Positions 13,201 through 24,021 of a DNA stretch of 64,000 nucleotides are shown here, piece by piece (the first letter of the stretch is position 1; each line of letters starts with the position of its first letter). Made by a program: the position numbers and the translations under genes. Origin of the DNA: Isoetes taiwanensis (Eukaryota > Streptophyta > Lycopodiopsida > Isoetales > Isoetaceae); assembly GCA_021234155.1 (NCBI GenBank), contig JAJEKV010000637.1, positions 62,001-126,000 of the forward strand, in the 5' to 3' direction. A model generated the notes under the pieces. It had not been told where the DNA came from and did no database searches. It saw only the letters and a list, made by a program, of their open reading frames with translations.

Positions 13201-13725
13201 TTATCGATGATGATCCCCAAGCGTGGTAGAACTTAAAAGCCTACTTCGTGTCCTCCACTTTGGTCGCTGAATATTTCAAGGTAGTGGGATAAACTAGCTA
13301 TTACGTGACAAGATTAGTCTAGTATGGACCAAAAACAAAATTTAATAAAAAACAATGGGACTATGGTAGGTGGCACTAGGATGGTGAGGCTAAAAAAAAA
13401 AAAAAAAAAGGCCAGATTCCTAGAGTTGCCCCTAGGACCCTAGGGACTTCCTACACTCCAATTCCTGTGCATGTAAGGGTTTTAATGGATCTTGGTGAGT
13501 TGGTATAGGGCCTTAATAATGCCAAAATAAGGCAAAAGTTTTGCCAATGTATGTGTTGGTTGAGGGGGTATCTATATGATAATAATGGTTAAACAATGCT
13601 TAAAAAATGTGTCCTCCTTCCTTTAAATGTGCATTTAGTCATAGGTTCAAACCTTGTCAATGTATGTTTATCTTTGGGAGTTGGTTATGGAGGGGGTACT
13701 AGGATGATGATGAAAAAAAAAAAAA
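7297..13725 (+). repeat. Tandem array of ~405-bp SINE-like monomers, left block
   Basis: Sixteen head-to-tail monomers, each starting GGCCATGCCCCTAGAG just after a poly(A) run of 10-26 A. Starts are 7314, 7743, 8101, 8509, 8915, 9339, 9737, 10143, 10580, 10988, 11391, 11798, 12189, 12600, 12991 and 13410, giving a usual period of 391-437 bases. The copy at 7743 lacks about 50 bases; the copy at 13410 is heavily decayed. Each unit has a tRNA-like block: TGGTGAGTTGG (imperfect box A), then GGTTCAAACCT about 55 bases later (10 of 11 to box B). Each ends GGCT plus poly(A). tRNA-like 5' promoter plus poly(A) tail is the usual SINE plan; satellite arrangement of such units is unusual. Reading frames of 64 codons inside the units are not genes. 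Confidence 0.92.
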
Positions 13726-15150
13726 ATGGTATATAGGTTGGTTGGATAAGGCCATAAACAAACTTTTAAATGTATCCACATTATTTTAAGCATAAATCCT
13801 CGGTTATAGGCAAACATTTTTGGTATTGTATTTTTGCATAATAAATTGTATATGCCTTTTGGGCAAAAGTGTTGATTTTTCTATAGCTTTGGACATTGAA
13901 ATTGTGCTTTAATCTCAATTTAGATAAAGTCATTCTACTATAATATGTTTATGGCGGATATGCATTTTTTTGGGATGCTAAAGGTGCAATGTTTCCCTCC
14001 GCCATTAAAATGGGCAATAAGGATGAAGGTTATGCTCAGATCATAGACTAAAGGTCTTGCCTTTTATGGAGCTTACACAATTTAGGGATTTTTTAATGCG
14101 TCAATATTCTTTTGGATCATGTTAATAGTTCTTTGTTTTTCCGGTTTGATGAAAAAGAAACGCGAACAGTAAGGCAAACTAGGTTGCCTCATTTTGAAAC
14201 TCCTACATAAAGGTTACAAAAGACCAGGCCATTGGTGAGTGCTTTGCACTTGAAATTTCTACAAGTGACAAGTGGCATAACCGATCATCACCAATCATCA
14301 ATAATAGATTAAGAATGCAAGGAAGTCCTAAAAGGTAGCAAATGTCATTCTAAGGTATCAATCTCTACTTGCATGCCGGGAATAGTTTTTCTTCCTTAAG
14401 GGGATCCGTGGATCTTGGTCCAAGTATGGAGTTAAAAAACATTAAATGTGCATTTCCATTGATCTAGGCAAATGTAAAGTTCCTAATGCACCCTTTGTTT
14501 TTGTTAACATGGTTTACCTTTTCTATGAAAAGTTGTATATCTTGGAAGATGGGAAAACTAGATGACAATAAAGAAAAATTCTAGGATTCATACTTAAAGG
14601 GTTATGGCTGTGAAATAAAGATTTGATTCCATTCAAAAACTGTGGGAAGCTATAATTTATCTCAATTGATACATTTTTCAGGATGATGATGGGCAAAGGT
14701 AAAAAAAAATCAATGCCAAGGAACATAGGAGTTTTTATGAGCATTAATAAATGCTTTGCCAACAAAATGATAGGAATAGCAATTATGTGGTCTTCCTACA
14801 ACAAAAGACATGTAATATCTCAAAAAGATTCATGGAACAACGGTTTGACTAAGAGGTTTTCTACAACAATGACATGGAATAATCTAAAGTTAGATACATG
14901 GAACATTTTGAAGCCCTAATAAAAACATTTGGGCTTTTGGAAAACTGCCGCAATGATATCTTCTCACTTTGCTTATTAAGAAATCCTAATTTGCCAATGA
15001 TCTAGCCACATTATTTCCAAGCCTTTGGGCTAATGCTAAATGTATTCTACAAAATTTACCGAAATGTATTCTACAAAATTCATCATATATGGCCGATGAT
15101 TCGAATGAGCAATTTTTTCTAAAAAAAAATATAATAAAGGCATTTGTTGA
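13726..15150. other. Non-satellite interruption of the array
   Basis: About 1.4 kb of AT-rich sequence separates the two array blocks. It contains no recognisable monomer apart from weak echoes at the edges, and no long open frame. It could be an old insertion or monomers eroded beyond recognition. Confidence 0.6.
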
Positions 15151-18100
15151 AGCATGATCCTTAAGGTAGTGGAATAAACTATTATTCTTTCACAACGATT
15201 AGTCTAGTATGGACTTAATTTTAAGATCATAAAAAAACAATGGGAAAAAAATAGTAGACCTAGGAGCTCAAAGAGTCAAAGCTCTAATCTAAGGCTCAAA
15301 AAAAAAAAAAAAAAAAAAAGCCATGCCCTAGAGTTGCAACACTATCTAACATGAAGGAGCTAGGTTTCTTTTAAACATTGTTAAACCTTTAAAAAAAATT
15401 GTTACAAAAGAAAGTTAAAAAAGGTTGGATAATTACTACACTCTTTTCATTGCAACCAAAATATCTGCTTCCAAAATAAATGTGCATTTGGTCATGGGTT
15501 CAAACATTGCTAATTATAATGTTTATCTTTGGGAGTTGGTTATTGGGGGTATACGATGATGATCCCCGACGTGGTAGAACTTAAAAGCATATACGTGTCC
15601 TCCACTTTGGCTAAGGTAGTGGGATAAACTAGCTATTCTGTACAAGATTAGTCTAGTATGGACCTTAAACATAAAGTAATAAAAAAACAATGGGACTATG
15701 GTAGGTGGCACTAGGATGGTGAGGCTAAAAAAAAAAGGCCCCATGCCCCAGAGTTGCCCTAGGACCTAGACTTCCTAAGGCGGGATTAAATCCCCGCCTA
15801 CAAAGTGTGCATGTAAGGCAAAAGTTTTGCCCAACGGATGTGTGGTGAGTTGGTATATGCCTAATAATGCCAAAATAAATGTGCATTTGGTCATGGGTTC
15901 AAACCTTGCCAATGTATGTTTATCTTTGGTTTTAGTTATCGTGTCCTCCACTTTGATGATTAAGGTAGTGGATAAACTAGCTATTCGTACAAGATTAGTC
16001 TAGTATGGACCTTAAAAACAAAGTAAAAAACAATGGGACTATACAAGGTGGCACTAGGATGGTAAACAAAGTAAAAAAACAATGGGACTAAAAAAAAAAA
16101 AAAAAAAAAAAAAAAGGCCATGCCCTAGAGTTGCCCCTAGGACCTAGACTTCCTAAAGCGGGGATTAAATCACGCCTACAAAGTGTGCATGTAAGGCAAA
16201 AGTTTTGCCCAATGGATGTGTGGTGAGTTGGTATATGCCTAATAATGCCAAAATAAATGTGCATTTGGTCATGGTTCAAACCTTGCCAATGTATGTTTAT
16301 CTTTGGGAGTTGGTTATTGGGGGTATCGATGATGATCCCCGGCGTGGTAGAACTTAAAAGCCTATCGTGTCCTCCACTTTGGGTTGCCTTAAGGTAGTGG
16401 GATAAACTAGCTATTGCGTACAAGATTAGTCTAGTATGGACCTTAAACAAAGTAATAAAAACAATGGGACTATGGTAGGTGGCACTAGGATGGTGAGGCT
16501 AAAAAAAAAAAAAAAAAAAGGCCATGCCCTAGAGTTGCCCCTAGGACTGGAGACTTCCTAAAGGGGATTAAATCCTGCCCTTACAAAGTGTGCATGTAAG
16601 GCAAAAGTTTTGCCCAACGGATGTGTGGTGAGTTGGTATATGCCTAATAATGCCAAAATAAATGTGCATTTGGTCATGGGTTCAAACCTTGCCAATGTAT
16701 GTTTATCTTTGGGAGTTGGTTATGGGGGTATCTGATGATGATCCCGGCGTGGTAGAACTTAAAAGCCTATATGTGTCCTCCACTTTTTGCTTTAAGGTAG
16801 TGGGATAAACTAGCTATTACATGTACAAGATTAGTCTAGTATGGACCTTAAACAAAGTAATAAAAACAATGGGACTATGGTAGGTGGCACTAGGATGGTG
16901 AGGCTAAAAAAAAAAAAAAAAAAAAAAAGGCCATGCCCCTAGAGTTGCCCCTAGGACCTAGACTTCCTAAAGGTGGGGATTAAATCCCGCCTACAAAGTG
17001 TGCATGTAAGGCAAAAGTTTTGCCCAATCGGATGTGTGGTGAGTTGGTATATGCCTAATAATGCCAAAATAAATGTGCATTTGGTCATGGGTTCAAACCT
17101 TGCCAATGTATGTTTATCTTTGGGAGTTGGTTATTGGGGTACACGATGATGATCCCCGGCGTGGTAGAACTTAAAAGCCTCATATCGTGTCCTCCACTTT
17201 GCTGCCCTTGCAAGGTAGTGGGATAAATTAGCTATTCATGTACAAGATTAGTCTAGTATGGACCTTAAACAAAGTAATAAAAAAACAATGGGACTATGGT
17301 AGGTGGCACTAGGATGGTGAGGCTAAAAAAAAAAAAAAAAAAAAGGCCATGCCCTAGAGTTGCCCCTAGGACCTAGACTTCTAAAAGGGAGGGATTAAAT
17401 CCACGCCTACAAAGTGTGCATGTAAGGCAAAAGCTTTGCCCAACGGATGTGTGGTGAGTTGGTATATGCCTAATAATGCCAAAATAAATGTGCATTTGGT
17501 CATGGGTTCAAACCTTGCCAATGTATGTTTATCTTTGGGAGTTGGTTATTGGGGGTATACGATGATGATCCCCGACGTGGTAGAACTTAAAAGCCTATAC
17601 GTGTCCTCCACTTTGGCTGCCGCAAGGTAGTGGGATAAACTAGCTATTCTGTACAAGATTAGTCTAGTATGGACCTTAAACAAGGTAATAAAAAAACAAT
17701 GGGACTATGGTAGGTGGCACTAGGATGGTGAGGCTAAAAAAAAAAAAAAAAAAAAAAAAAGTCCATGCCCCTAGAGTTGCCCCTAGGACCTAGACTTCCT
17801 AAGGCGGGATTAAATCCTGCCTACAAAGTGTGCATGTAAGGCAAAAGTTTTGCCCAACGGATGTGTGGTGAGTTGGTATATGCCTAATAATGCCAAAATA
17901 AATGTGCATTTGGTCATGGGTTCAAACCTTGCCAATGTATGTTTATCTTTGGGAGTTGGTTATTGGGGGTATACGATGATGATCCCAGACGTGGTAGAAC
18001 TTAAAAGCCTATCGTGTCCTCCACTTTTGGCTGCCGCAAGGTAGTGGGATAAACTAGCTATTCTGTACAAGATTAGTCTAGTATGGACCTTAAACAAAGT

Positions 18101-18925
18101 AATAAAAAAACAATGGGACTATGGTAGGTGGCACTAGGATGGTGAGGCTAAAAAAAAAAAAAAAAAAAAAAAGGCCATGCCCCTAGAGTTGCCCCTAGGA
18201 CCTAGACTTCCTAAAAGGCGGGATTAAATCCCGCCACAAAGTCAATGCATGTAAGGCAAAAGTTTTGCCCAACGGATGTGTGGTGAGTTGGTATATGCCT
18301 AATAATGCCAAAATAAATGTGCATTTGGTCATGGGTTCAAACCTTGCCAATGTATGTTTATCTTTGGGAGTTGGTTATTGGGGGTATACGATGATGATCC
18401 CCGACGTGGTAGAACTTAAAAGCCTATACGTGTCCTCCACTTTGGCTGCCGCAAGGTAGTGGGATAAACTAGCTATTCTGTACAAGATTAGTCTAGTATG
18501 GACCTTAAACAAAGTAATAAAAAAACAATGGGACTATGGTAGGTGGCACTAGGATGGTGAGGCTAAAAAAAAAAAAAAAAAGGCCATGCCCCTAGAGTTG
18601 CCCCTAGGACCTAGACTTCCTAAGGCGGGATTAAATCCTGCCTACAAAGTGTGCATGTAAGGCAAAAGTTTTGCCCAACGGATGTGTGGTGAGTTGGTAT
18701 ATGCCTAATAATGCCAAAATAAATGTGCATTTGGTCATGGGTTCAAATCTTGCCAATGTATGTTTATCTTTGGGAGTTGGTTATTGGGGGTATACGATGA
18801 TGATCCCCGACGTGGTAGAACTTAAAAGCCTATACGTGTCCTCCACTTTGGCTGCCGCAAGGTAGTGGGATAAACTAGCTATTCTGTACAAGATTAGTCT
18901 AGTATGGACCTTAAACAAAGTAATA
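15151..18925 (+). repeat. Tandem array of ~405-bp SINE-like monomers, right block
   Basis: A decayed monomer tail (about 15160-15297) and a decayed monomer (15319-15726) lead into eight better copies starting at 15737, 16116, 16520, 16929, 17345, 17761, 18173 and 18582, each preceded by poly(A). The unit at 15737 shares the kind of mid-unit deletion seen in the 7743 copy. The last three or four copies are nearly identical to one another and to the copies near the left edge, while the central ones differ at a few fixed spots. The last copy stops mid-unit at AACAAAGTAATA (18925). Confidence 0.92.
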
Positions 18926-18998
18926 GGGTCCCACTACCTTGCGGCAGCCAAAGTGGAGGACACGTATAGGCTTTTAAGTTCTACCCCAGTGTATTAGG
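18926..18998 (-). repeat. Inverted partial monomer closing the array
   Basis: Bases 18927-18985 are the reverse complement of the monomer segment GGTAGAACTTAAAAGCC...GGTAGTGGGA, matching the canonical outer-copy version. They are followed at 18985 by CCAGTGTATTAGGA, the inverse of the motif next to the isolated copy at 5600. The array therefore ends in a hairpin-capable inverted junction. Confidence 0.85.
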
Positions 18999-19153
18999 AA
19001 TTGTATTTGCAATTGTTTAATTGTTTGATGTATATAATTGCATTTGTTTAATTGTTTGATGTATAGAATGTATTTGCAATTGTTTAATTGTGTGTATATA
19101 ATATTTATGGTCTTCTAATTAAAACATGATTTTTCTAGCACTTTATCATAGGG

Positions 19154-21836
19154 ATGGCTACAAAAGACTTACAACAAGAGGGAGATGGTGTGGCGATGCC
19201 ATCCAAACATATGACCTGGGCTGATGAAGTGTGAGTATTGCAATGTTTTTCTTTTCTAGACAATAGATTTAGAACATAAGAGGCATTACAATAGATTTAG
19301 ATCATAAGAGGCATATAGGGTAGGATATGAATTTCTCAAATTTCCTTTTGAAATCATAGTAGCCTCTCATCTTAGCATTAATATTTGTATTTGAAGTAGG
19401 GTTGTGCATAACGGGTTATGGAAGATACGCCGTCTAACGACGACTATACATGGGCAGTTTGCCACATCTCAGGACAGGTGGTTTTGCATATTTGATGGGT
19501 GCACTCATACCCATGACCATGGTGGGGAGGGGTATTTGGGGATGACAATGCAGGGGGCAGCTATCCATTAGAGGGATAAGCACAGTGAGGTGCCTTGGGT
19601 TCCTCGTGTATGAGGTGCACGTAAGAGCTAGCACGTAAGATGGAGCAGACACTGCCACCACTAGAGCTAGCACGGGTCTCTCTGCAGGGAAGGGACCAGT
19701 GGATGGATGAACAAGTACAGAGGCTATTGGATGTGCATGCAGCTGGGGCAGAGACGAGACAGAGGCTAGGCTCATGAGGAGACATGGGCATGAGGATGTT
19801 GAGGAGGATGAGGATCTTGAGGTGGCTCATGATGGTCTAGAAGACTCATTACATATAGACACAACAGACGACAGGATTGAGAAGGGTGAGGATATCGAGG
19901 TAGCTGAGGAGTTTGTAGTTGATGGTATAGTAGACTCAGGTCATGCAGTGACAGAGGGCATGCTTAAGGAGGGTTGTCTGGATCCTGAACATCATTTTCT
20001 AGACATACAAGGCATACAGGAGGCAGGAGCTACGATAGAGTTTACATTACAGCTAGGACTTGCTTGTCCCTCCACTTCATCTACTATGGAGGATGGGAGA
20101 GATTATATGCCCCCCTCACGTACACTTGTTGGCACGCCTCCTAGTACTTCATTCCTTCCGTGTACAGCTGTTGATGTGGATTTTTACATCGAAAGGGTGC
20201 CGATCCATAGTAGTGCTCCCATATCCCATCACACTACTCCTATGTCAGTACCGATGTCAGCCTCCCTTTCCACGTTTCCATTGCCTCTCGCCACTTCCAC
20301 AATTCCACTGCCTCCTACCTTCCATCCTACCACTTCTATTTTACCATGCGTATCAACAACTTTTCCTTCATTTCCACGTCTTCCCATAGTGGCTGGCTCC
20401 GTACCACCTACTACTTTGTCACTTAGTGACATTTCATCTACTATGATGAGCCATCATCCACCTTTGCCTAATTTTATGCCATATCTTTCACGCCCAGTGG
20501 TGCCTAGTTCAGTTACACCAACACTTAGGTTTTCTAGCGGATTAGAAGATTCACTTGATGCACTTGCACCTAGACATGGCATGGGACATGCAACGAGTAG
20601 AGCACACTCACTTGAGGCACTTCAGACACGATTTTATGAGGTACAAGATAGGATTGCTGCAGCAGATGAGGCCTCGCCATTGTCTAGTGTGCCAGAGGCT
20701 CCAGACGAGCCCAGTGGAAGGGGCAGGACAGGGCGAGGGAGATGGAGAGGGAGAGGGAGGGACAGAGGCAGGAGTCGAGGTAGAGCTAGAGGTAGAGGTA
20801 GAGGTGATTTTGAGCAAGTAGAGGAAGATGCTCAACATATGGAGATAGCAGGAGTAGTGACACCGTACCCCCCATCAGCACGGGATTGGGCACAATTATC
20901 ACCAGACGGGTGGGTATTTGATAGAGCTGCTGGACATGGGATCCTACCACAGGCATCGAGGAGCATTTTACATGAATCAGGTCTTTGTATCCCTATGTGC
21001 ATGGGCTTCTGAGAGGGGCCGGGAGCCACGAGCACCCACTTGGTTGAGGCTAGAGGCCGCTTTTAGACCACAGCATTGGTTCTGGCGGATTGCACGTGAG
21101 ATTGCCATAGGATATGAGTGGGAACCTCATGGCTATCTTCACCATGTCGTGCAGAGGGGTATACAGGAGAGTTTAGGAGCTTGGATCATTTCACCCCTTT
21201 GTCCACAATCTTCTTTTGAGCTGACCACAGATTTCTTGGATAGGACATATGATGGATGGCTGGGAGATTGGCACATGCGTGCATATATCATGTGAGTGCC
21301 CAGCTATTTATGCTTGTTATTTTATCATAGTATTTTTGTAACTTGGCAAGTTCGTATGTTTTTAGGATCATCAGACACTTGTTGTCTGATGAGGATCGTA
21401 GATGAGTTATTTTTGTGGATCCCACATTTTACACACGTGCCATCATGTTACACGCATCCTCTGCACTTCGGCATGTTGGCGCAAGATCTTCTTTCGAGAG
21501 GGATGTTCGGGCCCAGTTGGGCCACTTATTCCGTGACAATTATGGTCCAGAGATAGAGTGGGAGAACGTAAGAGCAGTATTTTGGCCAGTGGTGCACAAG
21601 TAAGTAAAACTAGATTAGTTCATACTTCTTATAATATGTGTACTAATCCATGCCTTGTTTTAGTGGACATTGGTGGTTGTATCTGCTGGCGCTTGATGAA
21701 GACATTGCTCTCATACTTGAGTTTGAAGTGTGACATCATCTTGGTTGTCTTTTGACTCTATGCAGGGCCATGAGCGTCCAGATGTAGAGGACTTGAACAG
21801 TTACACACACTTTGTAACGCTCATGTAGACATGAAT
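19154..21836 (+). pseudogene. Decayed multi-exon gene with Ulp1 (C48)-like C-terminus
   Basis: A short first exon may start at 19154 (MATKDLQQEGDGV) with a donor near 19231. A 412-codon frame (19774-21012) is acidic, then Pro/Ser/Thr-rich, then has a Gly-Arg-rich run (about residues 312-347). Coding continues in another frame from about 20918 to 21291, so there is a frame change. A 74-base GT-AG intron (21292-21365) follows, then an exon giving FVDPTFYTRAIMLH, a 64-base intron (21600-21663) and a last exon encoding HNGHWWLYLLALDED. The HWW stretch and the ILEFE segment resemble the His and Asp region of Ulp1-type cysteine proteases, a domain often carried by plant transposons. The Asp position is Glu, no catalytic Cys is visible, and an in-frame TGA lies near 21400. 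Family assignment is tentative. Confidence 0.45.
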
Positions 21837-21888
21837 TTTAAGCTTGTACTAAAATAACTTCGATGATTAGAATGTTTAGAGCTTATTT

Positions 21889-22685
21889 CAGGGTAATAAA
21901 GAGTGGCTAAAGTTCGCCAAATGGCGATTTTTTAGACCTTTAGTCAAATTTCATGGCTAAAGTTTATAACGGCAATTTTTTTAGAAAAAGCATAATTTAG
22001 CCACTCCAAAAGGGGGTAAATCCTGAATGCTTAGAGTTTAGCCAAGATTGTTTGCTGCATGGTGTACTGATTCGCCTTCTCTAAAGTTGATTAGGAGAAC
22101 CCTGATCAATTCAAATAGCCATGCCAATTCTTCTTTCGTTTAGGAATTGCCATTAGCTACCTCAATCATATTTTGAATTTGTATCTATAAGTTGTTTAGG
22201 TTAAATGCTATGGAGAATGTTACATGATATGCATTTTAAGCTTTAAATAGTAGTGCTCTCTTCTTGCAATTGTTGACCCTAAAGGGCTTTATCACCAAAT
22301 TCACCATTTGGATGCATTTGACCCCAATGTAAACATGCATGTTCCTTCAAACGATATTGTTTGTTCCTTATGAAAAGTTGTACTTTGAACAACTTTGTTA
22401 TTGTTTTGTAAAAGAAGCATATTGAATCAATGTCATTCATGTACTAATCAGTGCTCAAAGTTTGAAGTTAAATAGTTGCACTTTAGCTGGGGACCAAGAA
22501 AAATTCGCCAACATCAGAATTTCATGTCATATAAATTTTACATTTTAGCCAAGTGGGAAGATAATTAAAGGACTTTATTTTATCAAATTTCGCCAAGAAA
22601 AAAATCTAAGAACTTTTGTTTTTCATAGGTTTAGCCAACCTTAATTTGAATAGAAAAACATTTAGGGCCGTTAAAATTTACCCTG
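21889..22685. mobile_element. Non-autonomous hAT-type DNA transposon (797 bp)
   Basis: Termini are CAGGGTAATAAAGAGTGGC on the left and, reading inward from the right, CAGGGTAAATTTTAACGGCC. The flanking eight bases GCTTATTT occur at 21881-21888 and again at 22686-22693, an exact 8-bp target-site duplication. CAGGG termini with an 8-bp duplication are the hAT superfamily signature. The interior is AT-rich, has scattered GCCA/TGGC subterminal words and no transposase frame, so it would depend on an element elsewhere. Confidence 0.85.
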
Positions 22686-22693
22686 GCTTATTT

Positions 22694-24015
22694 GTTGATA
22701 AGAGGGGCACCCTGCGAGCTCGAAATGCCCTTGCACCCCATTCCATCTGATGTTCTTATCTGACATTGATGTTGCACTGGAGCGGCGTGTTATTTCTTCT
22801 GTTATTGGATTGGTTTATGCACTTTGGTTGACGTTTGTACAGCTCCGTCATGACTGAATGTTGTTATATCTTTGAGTATTTATGTCATACTTTACCTTTG
22901 GTGTAATCCTATATTATAAAGTTATTATGTAAGTGTTGGACCCAGCCCTAGATCCGACGGCCAAGATTTGATTAAAAATTTGGACGGTCGAAATATCCTT
23001 TCTCTTCTCGATCGCTCTATGCGATTTAGGGCGAGCGAAGACACCCTGTCTCGCCCTGGGCTAGCTATGGCGACATGTCTGCTGTGGTGATGGGGTAGGA
23101 GTGATTAGTAACGGCATGAAGCTTTTGATCGCATTTTCCTCCACAAATTTGACAGGTCTTATTACCTTGAGTTCGACCAGATGGGAAACGCTGCTCTGTT
23201 TGCTAAGAACTCACTGGGCTATTGTTTTACCGGCTACTACAACCGATGGAACCTACAGGTATTGTCCCCTGACATAACCTATGGCTGGTTACTCCATTGC
23301 ATACCTTAAATTAGATCCATTCGCACACAGCCTGGCAGGGGCTTTGTCCGAGACGGAGCTTAAGTAAAAGATGATGACCTCTAATAAAAGACAAACATGA
23401 TGGCCTCTAATGAAAGACAAAGAATGATGACCTCTAATAAAACATGACGACCTCCTCTTTCATATATAGGAATGTTAGTAACATTCCTGGCATAGAAACA
23501 TGCCGACGGGCGTTAACGTGGAGGTATGTTGACATTCCAAGAATGTTATCACTACAAAAGGATAGGGGTTTTGCATCAAACCTCGCATCATGACTTTGAA
23601 GGTTTGTCAGATCTATGTCAAAAGCTTGAAAGTGATGCAAATCAATTCGACTACGTCAGAACTTGTGTCAGTATACTTGTGTCAATAGCAACATCGTGTT
23701 TATGACATATTTGTGTCAAATTCTTGGTACTTTTTCGTTAGCTTTTTTAATGATGATTGCTTCATGTATTAAGCACAATTTCATTAAAATGAGAAATTTC
23801 GTAATTCCAATTAGGAACGAAAATCCTTTTTAGTCCATTTTATGCCAATTTTTTGAGCAATTATGGTGCCATTTAGAAAAATATCCATAAATTTGCCACA
23901 ACAGGTAAGGACTCGGAAGAGAGAGTCTGTTTACAAAAGTATTATTGTATAATTTACATTATAATCACACAAAATTCAGGGTTCCGCATCAGGATCAGGT
24001 TCCGCATCGCCAGTG
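22694..24015. other. Mostly non-coding; minor repeat and one possible exon
   Basis: A possible + strand exon at about 23122-23257 (peptide FDRIFLHKFDRSYYLEFDQ and onward) ends at a plausible GT donor, but no other exon can be joined to it. Bases 23365-23455 hold about three ~30-base copies of GATGACCTCTAATAAAAGACA. A CACTACAAAA motif at 23551 resembles one end of a CACTA transposon without a visible partner. Otherwise nothing is supportable. Confidence 0.35.
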
Positions 24016-24021
24016 CCATGG

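Noticed and set aside
7404-18865. Repeated 64-codon frames (MPNGCVVSWYMPNNAKINVHL-type)
   Set aside because: They occur once per satellite monomer, have no start context or domain, and are destroyed in variant copies by indels. They are by-products of the repeat.
23551-23600. CACTA transposon terminus (CACTACAAAA)
   Set aside because: No inverted partner end or 3-bp duplication found within reach, so one motif alone is not enough.
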